This document shows, piece by piece, positions 37,176 to 46,997 of a stretch of 64,000 nucleotides of DNA. A program made the translations under genes and the position numbers. This DNA is from Shewanella canadensis. GTDB lineage: Bacteria > Pseudomonadota > Gammaproteobacteria > Enterobacterales > Shewanellaceae. Where the stretch lies: NCBI RefSeq assembly GCF_003966225.1, contig NZ_RXNU01000007.1:124001-188000 (forward strand), read 5' to 3'. The notes beneath the pieces are model-generated. The model worked only from the letters and a program-made list of their open reading frames with translations, ran no database searches and was not told the origin of the DNA. Every line of letters starts with the position of its first letter. Positions within the stretch are counted from its first letter, which is position 1.

Positions 37176-38333
37176 CTATTTCTGTTGTTGTGCTTGTGAT
37201 TTCTTATCCGCCACTAACGGGCCTGCTTTAACAGGTGCACCAGGACGAATTTTTTGCAGACCTTCAACAATCAGTTGATCACCTACAGTTAAACCATCAG
37301 TAATACGCCACTGGTGATCGATCACTTCTGCAGTCGTGACGACTCGCGCAGCCACCTTACCTTCAGCGTCGATAATCATCGCAACGGCTTCACCTTTGGT
37401 ATTACGCGTAATAGCTCTTTGCGGCACTAGAATAGCTTCAGGATCGGTCCCGGTATTGAGCACGGCACGCACATACATTCCTGGCATTAACACGCCATCA
37501 GGGTTAGGGAACTCTGCCCGCAAAATAACGGAACCCGTGTCCTCATTTACACTCACCTCGGCGAACTGCAACAAACCATCGTGCTTGTATGTTGTACCGT
37601 CTTCCAAAATGAGCTGAACGCCCGCGTTATCGGCCGCCTCAAGTTGACCCTGCTTTAACTTAGATTTCAGACGCAACATTTGAGCGCTTGATTGTGCAAT
37701 TTCGATATTAATAGGATCGAGTTGCTGAATCGTCGCTAATGTTTGAGTTTGATTTGCAGTCACAAGAGCACCGGCAGTCACTGAAGACTTACCCACTCGT
37801 CCGGCAATAGGCGCGCGAACTTCGGTATACTCAAGATTAATCTTTGCTGTATTGATCGCCGCTTCAGCAACGGTAACTGTTGCTAATGCTGCTTTATAAG
37901 CGGCATCGGCTTCATCATAGTCTTGCTCGCTTATAGAGTTAAGCTTAACCAACTTTTCAAAACGTAATGCTTTTGCCTTCGCGGAGACTAAGTTGGCTTT
38001 TGCACTTTGAAGATCCGCTTTAGCACTGATCAGTGCTGCAGTGTAAGTCGATGAATCGATCTGATATAAAGATTGACCTTTTTCGACATCTCTCCCTTCC
38101 ACAAAGCCGCGAGTCATAATGATACCGCTAACTTGAGGACGCACTTCCGCTTCCAAATAAGCTTTACTACGACCTGGCAACTCAACCAAAATTGATTGAG
38201 GCTGCGTCTCTACTGTTACAACACCTACTTCCATGGGTCCACGTTCCTGCGGTCCTTGTTCAGGTTTTTGTCCACAAGCAGTTATCCATAACGCCACACT
38301 TAAAACAGAGGCAATTTTCACTATTTGCCGCAT
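37176..38333 (-). CDS. RND efflux periplasmic adaptor, AcrA type
   Basis: 385 residues. A lipoprotein signal with lipobox ITACG (Cys20) anchors it to the inner membrane. Then RPQVSGIIMTRGFVEGRDVEKG (lipoyl part, quoted in pieces), a long alpha hairpin (SAKADLQSAKANLVSAKAKA), lipoyl second half YTEVRAPIAGRVGKS and the beta-barrel and proximal domains. It links the RND pump to the outer membrane channel. First gene of the operon; no adjacent TetR-type repressor is present, unlike many acrAB loci. Confidence 0.96.
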   Translation of the reverse strand: MRQIVKIASVLSVALWITACGQKPEQGPQERGPMEVGVVTVETQPQSILVELPGRSKAYLEAEVRPQVSGIIMTRGFVEGRDVEKGQSLYQIDSSTYTAALISAKADLQSAKANLVSAKAKALRFEKLVKLNSISEQDYDEADAAYKAALATVTVAEAAINTAKINLEYTEVRAPIAGRVGKSSVTAGALVTANQTQTLATIQQLDPINIEIAQSSAQMLRLKSKLKQGQLEAADNAGVQLILEDGTTYKHDGLLQFAEVSVNEDTGSVILRAEFPNPDGVLMPGMYVRAVLNTGTDPEAILVPQRAITRNTKGEAVAMIIDAEGKVAARVVTTAEVIDHQWRITDGLTVGDQLIVEGLQKIRPGAPVKAGPLVADKKSQAQQQK

Positions 38334-38768
38334 GAGAACTCCTAATAAAGCTACCTATCAAACATAACAATCGTAGCAGCAGGAAATTCTGCGGCTTCAT
38401 TTATTGACAGCATAATTTTTGTGTAAGATTTGAACCTGTCTTTATCTCATAACTGGCCCATCTCAACAAGGAGTACAGGGCTATAATTTTGTAAACGAAT
38501 GCAAATATTCACCATTAATCAGCGTGTTGTGTTAATGACAAGTTAAATTCAATGTCCTCCCACCATTCTTGTTGCCTGCTTGTTTTTTTACAATTGCCGA
38601 GCCGGCCTCAAACTTCCCAATACATTCACAGCTTAACCCCAAGCCAGCCGATGATCCGCTCATTCATAATTGTTCATATTATGACGTTATTGATTCACGC
38701 CATATCCCATCGCCATTCATAAGTTAACCCTATAGTAACAACTGTGTTAACAAATAATTCAATATGAG
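38334..38768. other. Intergenic region between the RND operon and the porin gene
   Basis: 435 bases between divergent genes. No coding sequence was seen. It should hold the promoters of the RND operon and of the TorF-type porin gene. No operator could be assigned. Confidence 0.5.
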
Positions 38769-39527
38769 ATGAAAACCATGACTATCCAGATGAAACTACA
38801 ACACAAGATACTTTTAGGCGGGCTACTACTCTCCGCAACTTCATTTGCACAAGCCGAAAATGAAGGTGAAGTTCTCGGTGGAACAATCAGTGGCAACCTG
38901 ACCTTCGCTTCCGACTATGTATTCCGTGGCGAGTCAGAGACTATGGATGGTGATGTTCCGGTAGTTCAAGGTACATTAGGCTGGGGCAATGATGATGGTT
39001 GGTATGGCGGTGTTTTTGCGTCAAATATCAAGTTTGCCGACCCCAACCTTGAGATCGTTACCGCTCCTTATATCGGTAAGGCGGGTGAGTTTGGGGATAG
39101 CGGTATCACTTATGACGTCATGGTGTTTTCATATCTTTATCCGGGTGCCTCATACTCTAACTACACTGAACTCTGGATCAAGGTCGGTAAGCAGTTCGGT
39201 CAGGCCAATATTCAACTCGAAGTGACTCCCACGATCGATGACTGGTTTGGTGTCGATGGGTGGCAAGGCGTCAACTACTCAGTTCACCCAAGCTATGCAT
39301 TTAACAATGGCCTGAAAGTATCGGGTTCTGTCGGTTATCAGGATCTTGATGGTGACAATGCGGAAGGCTGGGGGCACTGGAACTTAGGTGTCAGCAAAGC
39401 ATTTTACGGGCTGAATTTCGATCTTAGATATCATGGTAGCACCGTCGATGAGACTCACAAGGTCTACGGTACACAGACAGAAATTTTTGATGACCGGGTA
39501 GTTATCGGCATCAACAAGAGCTTTTAA
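38769..39527 (+). CDS. TorF-family putative porin
   Basis: 252 residues with signal peptide (cleavage after ATSFAQA). The mature sequence begins ENEGEVLGGTISGNLTFASDYVFRG, the mark of the TIGR02001/TorF family (SxxYVFRG), and ends with INKSF, a barrel-type C-terminal Phe. An outer membrane barrel of unknown cargo. Single gene with a strong terminator. Confidence 0.88.
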   Translation: MKTMTIQMKLQHKILLGGLLLSATSFAQAENEGEVLGGTISGNLTFASDYVFRGESETMDGDVPVVQGTLGWGNDDGWYGGVFASNIKFADPNLEIVTAPYIGKAGEFGDSGITYDVMVFSYLYPGASYSNYTELWIKVGKQFGQANIQLEVTPTIDDWFGVDGWQGVNYSVHPSYAFNNGLKVSGSVGYQDLDGDNAEGWGHWNLGVSKAFYGLNFDLRYHGSTVDETHKVYGTQTEIFDDRVVIGINKSF

Positions 39528-39609
39528 ATTTTAACTTTGGAAAATTGTTCCACCTAATACACAGTTCGATGTTTATCTCTATTTATTGCTCTATCTTCGG
39601 CAATCTTTC

Positions 39610-39638
39610 GCCAGCCCACTCCAGGCTGGCTTTTTTTT
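39610..39638 (+). terminator. Terminator of the TorF-family porin gene
   Basis: GCCAGCC, loop CACTCCA, GGCTGGC then eight T residues. Confidence 0.93.
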
Positions 39639-39698
39639 CCTTCAAACTCTCTTTCTTAGCACTTAGCACTTACAGCTACTGACTCTAAGCTCCAGGCT

Positions 39699-40388
39699 CT
39701 AAACCCTGTTATCTCCGACACTGCAGGCTAAGATCCGACTGATATCGGCCAGACTGCGCCCCGACTCCTGCTGCCATTGATTAAACACAGCTTGAACCTG
39801 ATTCAGTCCACTCTTAGAGCTGAACCCAAAGTCGACCAAATGATGTGCCTTCAGATATCCCTGCACATCACCTGTCAGCAGGAAGGTGTCTTTACCTATG
39901 GCGCGTAGAAAGTAGGGGCCGGTATTTCCTCCAAGCCGGGTTCCGCGTCGCTTAAGTACAGACCAAAGACCCGTGATCTCCTCACTCGGCCAATTAGCTA
40001 TGTATTCGGCAAGACTGCCGTGTTCCTTAGCAATATCATTTGTCATCATGGCGTTATCATAAATGGCCATCGTCTTCTTCATATGCCGAATGAGATTAGG
40101 ATCTGTCGCCCTTTGCTGCAACTGCTCCGGTGACAACATCAGAATTTTATGAGGTTCAAAATTGAAGAAGGCGGTTTCATATGCCGCCCACTTATTTTCG
40201 ACAATGCGCCAAACGAAACCACTCTGGAAGACTTTTTTACTCATCTCAGACAAAAGCTCGGCATCTCGATACTGACCAATCTCATCTGCGGACAAACTAG
40301 CTGATAACAGGCTTTCCAGCCCTGAACTTCCACCTTTGCGATCGCTGGCTCTTTGATAAATTGAGGAAAAAGACTCTAATTGACTCAT
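39699..40388 (-). CDS. DNA-3-methyladenine glycosylase I family protein
   Basis: 229 residues of the Tag-like family: SKKVFQSGFVWRIVENKWAAYETAF, LMLSPEQL, GNTGPYFLRAIGKDTFLLTGDV. It should remove 3-methyladenine from DNA in base-excision repair. The zinc-binding Cys/His set of E. coli Tag is not evident, so this is the divergent YhdJ-independent branch often annotated as a paralogue. Divergent from a LysR gene 219 bases away. Confidence 0.82.
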   Translation of the reverse strand: MSQLESFSSIYQRASDRKGGSSGLESLLSASLSADEIGQYRDAELLSEMSKKVFQSGFVWRIVENKWAAYETAFFNFEPHKILMLSPEQLQQRATDPNLIRHMKKTMAIYDNAMMTNDIAKEHGSLAEYIANWPSEEITGLWSVLKRRGTRLGGNTGPYFLRAIGKDTFLLTGDVQGYLKAHHLVDFGFSSKSGLNQVQAVFNQWQQESGRSLADISRILACSVGDNRV

Positions 40389-40607
40389 AATAAATTAACT
40401 TCCAAACGAAGTAGAGAGTGACATAGTATGAAACCTGTAAGATAAAGCAATCCTCAGGCTAAATGTCATCCAGCCTATTTACTGGACAAAATTCAACTCG
40501 ACACCTAGATTTAATACACACCGAGTTATATTACACAATCAGTACCCATCAATCCTTTTTGGTAATCGATATTAACCAATTGCCATCAACAAGCGTGGAT
40601 TATTCTT

Positions 40608-41507
40608 ATGGACGCGGCTCAACTCTATCGAATGCTTGTCTTCGCCAACGTTGTCGAACAAGGCTCACTCACCGCAGCAGCCGATGAACTTGGTATCAGC
40701 CGCTCTATGGTCAGTCAACATCTGAAAAAGCTTGAGCTAAGGTGTGCGACGCAACTGATACACCGCACGACACGAAAAATGGCGTTAACAGAAGAGGGTC
40801 AAAGCTTTTATCACTACTGCGCCGAACTGTTACAACTTGCCAAACAAGCCGAAAATTCAACAAAACCTCAGGATAAAGAGCTACAGGGCAGCATTAAGAT
40901 TTCAGCCCCCGTTTGTCTTGGGGAACAAAACCTCATTCAACACATTGGCGATTTTAATAAACGCTATCCCAAGATTAGAATCACGTTACTACTAGAAGAT
41001 AGAAGGCTTAACCTGCTGGAAAATAATATCGATATCGCAATTCAGACAGAGCAGGCTACAGAATTCACCTCTATCAGACTCGGTCAGTTCGATGAATACC
41101 TGATTGCGAGTCCGGAATATGTTGAACAACATGGTTCACCGCTTCATCCGGATATGCTGGCAAAACACCAATGGATTATGCAGTCATCTAACTACCTTCC
41201 TAAGAGTTGTCACCTACAAAACAGCTTCGGAGACAAATTCAAGATTAAGATCAATCCATTTATCTGTTGTAACAGCAACCATGGCATCGTCAAACTTGCT
41301 AAGCAGGGATTAGGGATAGCGATACTCCCCAGCTATTTAGTACAGGCTCAGATAGACAGTGGAAAGTTCATTCATATCCTTCCCGACTATCACCTTAGAG
41401 AAGGAGTGATATATGCCGTTCATCCGTTTGACGATGTTACACCACCGAGAGTCAGAGCATTCCTGTGTTTCATAGAAAAGCGCCTATTTCCGGAGATGCA
41501 GAGTTAA
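40608..41507 (+). CDS. LysR-family transcriptional regulator
   Basis: 299 residues. Helix-turn-helix LYRMLVFANVVEQGSLTAAA followed by DELGISRSMVSQHLKKLE, typical of the CrgA/DsdC-type group; then a substrate-binding domain (from about 90: GSIKISAPVCLGEQ). The target may be the neighbouring glycosylase or the GST gene downstream. The effector is unknown. Confidence 0.92.
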   Translation: MDAAQLYRMLVFANVVEQGSLTAAADELGISRSMVSQHLKKLELRCATQLIHRTTRKMALTEEGQSFYHYCAELLQLAKQAENSTKPQDKELQGSIKISAPVCLGEQNLIQHIGDFNKRYPKIRITLLLEDRRLNLLENNIDIAIQTEQATEFTSIRLGQFDEYLIASPEYVEQHGSPLHPDMLAKHQWIMQSSNYLPKSCHLQNSFGDKFKIKINPFICCNSNHGIVKLAKQGLGIAILPSYLVQAQIDSGKFIHILPDYHLREGVIYAVHPFDDVTPPRVRAFLCFIEKRLFPEMQS

Positions 41508-41688
41508 ATTTGGCTATCAATCTCTATACCCGATCTCGTTGGAACGATTAAGAAACCTAGCACGACTAAGGGTTCACCTCGGTCAGTCCCAAACTAATTT
41601 GCGTTATTTATGACTATACTTGGTAGATAGCAGAGGCCAAAACTCTCTATATCTAATTTTTCACTACACCTGCCGGGAGAGGTCGCTG

Positions 41689-42339
41689 ATGGAACTGTTT
41701 TACCACCCTCTTTCCCGCTATTCACAGAAAGTACTGCTTGCCCTCTATGAAAAACAAGCCAATTTTTATCCACGTGTAATCGAATTGTCGGATCCACTTT
41801 CCAGACGAGAGTTTTGTGATTTTTATCCACCGGGAAAGTTACCCCTGCTTAAGAGTAAGAGTGGTGAGCTTATTCCTGAGTCCAGCATCATTATCGAATT
41901 TATCGATAGTGAGTTTTCTACCGGGACACGACTCTTTCCTATCGATAGAAGGCTTGCACTCGATACAAGATTACAAGATCGATTAATCGACAACGATTTC
42001 AGTAATGTACTCTTCGAGCTGGAACATCAAAAACTAGAGGATGGCGATCAAAACCATATAATGACTAAGCAACTTGAGAATGATATCAGTCAGTTTCTTG
42101 GTTATCTGGACAAAAAATTAGAGAAAAATCACTGGTTATGCTCAGACGGTTTAACTTTGGCTGATTGTGCCCTGTTTCCCTGTCTGCATTGTGCTCAAGA
42201 CTATTTTAAACTCTTTCAATATGACAATCTGAATCGATACTGGCATCAGGCTCAGCTCAGAGGGTCATATCTACAGGTCAAAGAGGAGGTTGAGCTAGCC
42301 GCGGGTGACGTGCTCTCTGGTCGTAGGCCCATTCCTTAG
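41689..42339 (+). CDS. Glutathione S-transferase family protein
   Basis: 216 residues from ATG 41,689 (MELFYHPLSRYSQKVLLAL); an upstream in-frame start would add 23 unrelated residues. Thioredoxin-like N-domain (YPPGKLPLLKSKSGELIPESS) and helical C-domain (LCSDGLTLADCALFPCL). The active-site Ser/Tyr candidate is in PLSRYSQK. Substrate unknown. Confidence 0.88.
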   Translation: MELFYHPLSRYSQKVLLALYEKQANFYPRVIELSDPLSRREFCDFYPPGKLPLLKSKSGELIPESSIIIEFIDSEFSTGTRLFPIDRRLALDTRLQDRLIDNDFSNVLFELEHQKLEDGDQNHIMTKQLENDISQFLGYLDKKLEKNHWLCSDGLTLADCALFPCLHCAQDYFKLFQYDNLNRYWHQAQLRGSYLQVKEEVELAAGDVLSGRRPIP

Positions 42340-42355
42340 GAGAAGAGCCTAGATT

Positions 42356-42379
42356 CTAGGACCTAGGACCTAGGACCTT
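42356..42379. repeat. Short tandem repeat CTAGGAC
   Basis: About three consecutive copies of CTAGGAC, between the GST gene and the convergent thioesterase gene. Probably without function. Confidence 0.75.
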
Positions 42380-42916
42380 CTAAATATTGCGCTCTTTCTT
42401 TAGCTGCAGGAAGGCTTTCCACTTAACCACTTCAGGCGGTAACTCGGGTCTGGGCCCCTCAAAGTTAACCTCTTTGACCATGGTATCTATCGGTACCTGT
42501 TTGCCCTTACAAACAAAAACGCCTCGCACATGTACGATGCAATGAAGGATATTATCACTGACAAAGCGCTGTTCGATATAGAAGTACTTATCATCCCAAC
42601 CAACCAGTTTGGATTCAATCTCAAACTTAGTGAGCGGCTTGATATCCCGAATATAGGTAAACTCTGCCGCATTGACGATCGGTAGCCACCTCAGCTTAAT
42701 GAAACGCTTAAGGAGTCCCATCTCGGCCAACATATATGTACGAGCCAGGTCCATAAGTGCCGGATAACGAGAGTTGGTTACATGGCAGTTAATATCGCAG
42801 TCCAGGGGCAATGCACGATAGCTAATACGACTGGTACCGAGGAAATCGATAGAGTTGCAGTGGCGAACACGCCAGATGAATAGCCAAAATAGTCTGAAAT
42901 AGAGGTTCATTAACAT
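42380..42916 (-). CDS. Hotdog-fold thioesterase family protein
   Basis: 178 residues. An N-terminal hydrophobic segment (LYFRLFWLFIWRV) is followed by a 4HBT-type hotdog domain with LPLDCDINCHVTNSRYPALMDLAR, where the Asp/Asn preceding the helix fits the family's acidic active site. It resembles THEM6-type proteins. A role in acyl-CoA hydrolysis is inferred. Single minus-strand gene convergent with the GST gene. Confidence 0.8.
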   Translation of the reverse strand: MLMNLYFRLFWLFIWRVRHCNSIDFLGTSRISYRALPLDCDINCHVTNSRYPALMDLARTYMLAEMGLLKRFIKLRWLPIVNAAEFTYIRDIKPLTKFEIESKLVGWDDKYFYIEQRFVSDNILHCIVHVRGVFVCKGKQVPIDTMVKEVNFEGPRPELPPEVVKWKAFLQLKKERNI

Positions 42917-43247
42917 TAGTCCCTAAGAATGAACGCGAAAGGCTAACAGAGGTCATACCAGATAACAAGTTTCACCATAAAAGGGCCACTCGCCCTTTAA
43001 TTTTACCTTTAAGCCCTATCTGCACTCAATCTGCACTCTGTGAGGGTAAAACAGTGATGATAAGTTCCGGCTGACATACATATCATGACAAAAAGTGACT
43101 TGCTCTAATCAAGTCTCTCTTAGTAGGATCCGCAACGTAAGCAGAGCCTCGGGAATAAACTTAGAAGCTGGAATCGCCGACCTAAGTTCCGACACTACTG
43201 CTCAATATATCAACAACCTCTTTAGTTATTTAAGTCAGGTACCTTTT

Positions 43248-43667
43248 GTGAAATCTATCTTTTCAATTTTTGTATTATTCATCTCATTGGCGACATTTAC
43301 CGCCTGCGCAACTTCCCGTCCGACATCGATAACGGTTGACGATTCGAATAGGCTTGTTGAGATAAAAGTTTCCGGAAATTTTCTTGAGGATGAGTTGAGA
43401 TTTAAAAGCGCCAAATATGATATTTGCATTCAAAATTTAGGCGATAATCTGTTCCATATAGACGCTAAAGTCATATCTAAGAGAATCGATCCCCTGACTG
43501 GGGATGAACTGATAGCCCGCAACCAGATAGTCACCCAAGTCAAAGTAGAGCCTGAAGTAAAGGTGATGATTGGCGGTCTCGACACTTGGTCGAGCTCAGT
43601 TCAAAAAGATGGCACAATCACAGAGACTCGATCGCAAAAACGATATGTACTACAGATTTTAAAATAA
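43248..43667 (+). CDS. Putative lipoprotein of unknown function
   Basis: 139 residues from GTG 43,248, preceded by AGGT seven bases upstream. An in-frame ATG at 43,095 would put 51 unlikely residues before the signal, so GTG is preferred. The signal VKSIFSIFVLFISLATFTAC has lipobox FTAC. The mature domain is beta-rich (RPTSITVDDSNRLVEIKVS; DPLTGDELIARNQIVTQVKV) and resembles small YcfL-like lipoproteins. Single gene with a terminator. Confidence 0.7.
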   Translation: MKSIFSIFVLFISLATFTACATSRPTSITVDDSNRLVEIKVSGNFLEDELRFKSAKYDICIQNLGDNLFHIDAKVISKRIDPLTGDELIARNQIVTQVKVEPEVKVMIGGLDTWSSSVQKDGTITETRSQKRYVLQILK

Positions 43668-43685
43668 TCCATAGAGAATACAAAA

Positions 43686-43719
43686 ATGCCAATTGGCAGA
43701 ACCAATTGGCATAATTTTT
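43686..43719 (+). terminator. Terminator after the lipoprotein gene
   Basis: ATGCCAATTGG, loop CAGAA, CCAATTGGCAT followed by AATTTTTA. The stem is a perfect 11 base pairs and could act in both directions. Confidence 0.85.
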
Positions 43720-43764
43720 ACTGGGTCAGCATGGCAAGCTAACCCGCAGACTAATTATCTGAAA

Positions 43765-45804
43765 TTAGCCATTAATGCCTGAGTGTCGAAGTAGTGCATC
43801 GATACGAGGCTCGCGACCACGGAAACGCTTAAACAGCTCCATCGGCTCCTCACTTCCCCCCATCTCTAAGATGTTGTTTAGGAAGCTACGGCCAGTTTCG
43901 CTGTTAAATATGCCCTCCTCCTCGAAACGCGAAAATGCGTCTGCAGACAAGACTTCTGCCCACTTATAGCTGTAATAACCGGCAGCATATCCACCAGCAA
44001 AGATATGAGCGAAACTGTGCTGGAAACGGTTAAAGTCAGCCGCCTTGATCACAGCCACCTGACTTCGCACTTCATCCAGCTTTGCCTGAATATTTGCACC
44101 TTCTTCAGGGCTATATTCTAAGTGCATTCTGAAGTCAAAGAGTGAAAACTCTAGCTGGCGTAACATTCCCATGCCGGATTGAAAATTCTTCGCCGCCAGC
44201 ATCTTATCGAGCATAACCTTCGGCAAGGGCTCACCGGTTTCAAAGTGACCAGAGATCTCTGCCAATGCTTCCTCTTCAAAGCACCAGTTTTCCATAAATT
44301 GACTCGGCAGCTCTACGGCATCCCAAGGTACACCGTTAATCCCGGATACCCCGGCGACGTCTATTTTGGTCAACATATGGTGGATGCCATGACCAAATTC
44401 ATGGAATAAGGTGGTCACCTCATCATGGGTAAACAGGGCAGGCTTACCATCGACTGGCGCATTAAAGTTACAGGTAAGATAAGCCACCGGATTTTGCATA
44501 CCAGAGGTGGTTTGTCTGCGTACGCGACAATCATCCATCCAGGCACCGCCGCGCTTTCCTTCACGGGCGTAAAGATCAAAATAGAAACTGCCTCTGTGCT
44601 CACCTTCGCTGTCTTCGATACTGAAGAAGCGAACATCTTTATGCCAGGTATCGAACTCCTTCTGTTCGGTGATCTTCAGACCAAACAGGCGGTTAACCGT
44701 ATAGAAAAGTCCTGATAGCACCTTATCTTCCGGAAAATAGGGGCGAAGCAGTTCTTGAGAGATCTCATATCTGTGATGCTTTAACTTCTCGGCGTAGAAG
44801 CTGAGATCCCAAGGAGAAAGATCGGTGGCACCAAACTCCTTTCCGGCAAACTCGGTCAACTCGGCGAGTTCGGTTTTTCCCTGCTCTTTAGAGCGAGAAG
44901 CAAGTTCATTGAGAAACTCCAGCACCTGTTCAGGCGTCTGTGCCATCTTAGTAGCCAGTGATTTGTGAGCGTAACTATCAAACCCTAATAGTTGTGCCAG
45001 TTCATGACGCAGTGCCACAATCTCATCCATCGAGGGACCGTTATCATACTTACCGGCAAATGGCCCCTGATCGGATGCCCGCGTCACAAACGCGCGATAA
45101 CACTCCTCTCTTAAGTTACGGTTTTCGCTATAGGTCATCACCGGCAGGTAGGAAGGGAAGTCTAAGGTGAATAACCAGCCCTCTTGTTCTTTAGCCGCCG
45201 CCATGGCTTTAGCCGCTGCAATAGCAGACTCCGGCAACCCTGAGAGCTCGACTTCATCGGTGATCAACTTAGTCCACGCCTGTGTTGCATCGAGAAGTTG
45301 ATTCGAGAAACCGCTGGTCAACTCTGACATACGCTTGACTAGTTCACCGTACCTCAGTTTGTCGGCATCATTGAGTCCGATACCTGAAAGCTCGAAGTCA
45401 CGTAAACTATGGTCGATAACCATTTTCTGCGCTTGAGTCAGCTGTTCAAATTCATCCGAAGCCTTCAGAGACTTATAAGCTTCGTAGAGTGGTTGATGCT
45501 GACCCACGAAAGTACCGTACTCTGAAAGCAGAGGTAAACAGGCATCGTGGGCCTTACGCCACTCTTCACTGCTTACGACAGAATTCATATGGGAGATGGG
45601 GGACCAGATCTTACTTAGCTCATCATCAACCTCTTCGAGGGGAGCAATTAGGTTATCCCATGTGAAAGACACGGGCTGTGCTAGTACCTTCTCTATCTGA
45701 CTGCGGCAATTGGCAATACCCTGCTCGACGGCGTCTTGAATATGCTCTGGTTCGATCTTAGAAAAAGGGGGTAACATTGCGCTGGTAAGCAAAGGGTTGC
45801 TCAT
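43765..45804 (-). CDS. prlC: Oligopeptidase A
   Basis: 679 residues, family length 680. An M3 zinc metallopeptidase of the cytoplasm that degrades peptides and cleaved signal peptides. The active site is HEFGH at 468-472 (FHEFGHGIHHML) with the downstream Glu in the conserved ELPSQFMENW. N-terminal text MSNPLLTSAMLPPFSKIEPEH is typical. Single gene. Confidence 0.97.
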   Translation of the reverse strand: MSNPLLTSAMLPPFSKIEPEHIQDAVEQGIANCRSQIEKVLAQPVSFTWDNLIAPLEEVDDELSKIWSPISHMNSVVSSEEWRKAHDACLPLLSEYGTFVGQHQPLYEAYKSLKASDEFEQLTQAQKMVIDHSLRDFELSGIGLNDADKLRYGELVKRMSELTSGFSNQLLDATQAWTKLITDEVELSGLPESAIAAAKAMAAAKEQEGWLFTLDFPSYLPVMTYSENRNLREECYRAFVTRASDQGPFAGKYDNGPSMDEIVALRHELAQLLGFDSYAHKSLATKMAQTPEQVLEFLNELASRSKEQGKTELAELTEFAGKEFGATDLSPWDLSFYAEKLKHHRYEISQELLRPYFPEDKVLSGLFYTVNRLFGLKITEQKEFDTWHKDVRFFSIEDSEGEHRGSFYFDLYAREGKRGGAWMDDCRVRRQTTSGMQNPVAYLTCNFNAPVDGKPALFTHDEVTTLFHEFGHGIHHMLTKIDVAGVSGINGVPWDAVELPSQFMENWCFEEEALAEISGHFETGEPLPKVMLDKMLAAKNFQSGMGMLRQLEFSLFDFRMHLEYSPEEGANIQAKLDEVRSQVAVIKAADFNRFQHSFAHIFAGGYAAGYYSYKWAEVLSADAFSRFEEEGIFNSETGRSFLNNILEMGGSEEPMELFKRFRGREPRIDALLRHSGING

Positions 45805-46101
45805 ATTGATTCCTCAGCATAAAAAATATTCTATGCTCTAGATAATGGTCTATAGATTAGATATGGGCTGATTGAGCAATATTCAAGAACTATCTTCAGC
45901 AAGTCATTCCATCTCAGCTCACCTATCAGGGCATACCTTAGAAGAAATTGATCTAGAACAATAAAACCACTTACGAATCATTTACATTCCTGCTATTGAG
46001 AATTGCATCTCAAATGGGAAGTGTTATCATTTACATTCTTGACATTAGTATTACTATCACCAAGTAATTAATCACATCATCGAAATTCGCCTGAGCCATA
46101 T

Positions 46102-46878
46102 ATGAACAATACATTGAAGTTTTCACTACTGACCAGCCTAATAATTGCATCGTCTTTAGCCCATGCCGACGCAAGTACAGCCATAGATGACTCGCATAGC
46201 AGAAATACCCTCCCACAAAACGAACAGCTAGAGACTAACTACCTGCTCGATCTGGGCTGGGATTCTAAATATGTTTCGGAAGGGCGAAATAATCTGGATA
46301 AAGGCGGGATATTCTGGGGCACAGCAGCCGTGCAGCATGGTAATTTGAATGTCTATGCCACCCTTGGCCGCGCCGATGATCAAGACTATACCGAGTGGAA
46401 CTTTGGTCTTGAGTACGCCATAGCCTTGTCTGATACTCTTGAAGCAACTGTCGGGTACCAAAGGCTGGAGTTTTACGGTGATGAACGTTGTAATGATAAT
46501 GAGTTCTTCAGCTCTCTGACCTATAGCGGTATCGAATGGCTGACTCCGTCTATCAACTATACCTACGCGACTGAAGCCGGCGGTTACTTCGTGGAAGCGA
46601 GCCTGCACAGTAGCTGGGAGTTACTGGAAAACTTCACCGTGACGCCTTATGTCACCCAGGCATTCGATTTTCAGTATGCTAGCGAAGATCATGATGGACC
46701 TAACCATTTCCAATTTGGGTTAGAGGCTGAATATCTATTGAATGAGCAGATCGTATTATCAGGACATATCAGTCACACCATAGCTCAAGAGGACATTAAA
46801 CTTGAAGCAAAGGCTGACGGTGTTGAAGGCAGCCTAGATCAAACTTATGCAGGTGTTCATTTAACCTGGAATTTCTAA
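46102..46878 (+). CDS. Exported outer-membrane-type beta-barrel protein
   Basis: 258 residues with signal peptide (cleavage after IIASSLAHA). The mature part has LDLGWDSKYVSEGRNNLDKGG, which recalls the SxYVFRG start of TorF-type porins, then alternating strands (LEYAIALSDTLEATVGYQR) and ends LTWNF with a terminal Phe. A barrel porin is probable, the substrate unknown. An AT-rich upstream region has a TTGAGA/TCTCAA inverted repeat at 45,996-46,013 that might be an operator. Confidence 0.72.
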   Translation: MNNTLKFSLLTSLIIASSLAHADASTAIDDSHSRNTLPQNEQLETNYLLDLGWDSKYVSEGRNNLDKGGIFWGTAAVQHGNLNVYATLGRADDQDYTEWNFGLEYAIALSDTLEATVGYQRLEFYGDERCNDNEFFSSLTYSGIEWLTPSINYTYATEAGGYFVEASLHSSWELLENFTVTPYVTQAFDFQYASEDHDGPNHFQFGLEAEYLLNEQIVLSGHISHTIAQEDIKLEAKADGVEGSLDQTYAGVHLTWNF

Positions 46879-46997
46879 AGTAAAATCCTGAGCACTTTGT
46901 AAAAACAGAGATCCTCGACTAAATTTACCTAAACCAAAGACAGGGAGTGTCTTTGGCAAATAGCTTTTAATCGTTACACTTTCAAGAGGAACAGGGA

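Noticed and set aside
45996..46013. Fur box before the barrel protein gene at 46,102
   Set aside because: TTGAGA/TCTCAA is a dyad, but it matches the Fur consensus only partly. The gene has no iron-related feature. Kept only as a possible operator in that gene's entry.
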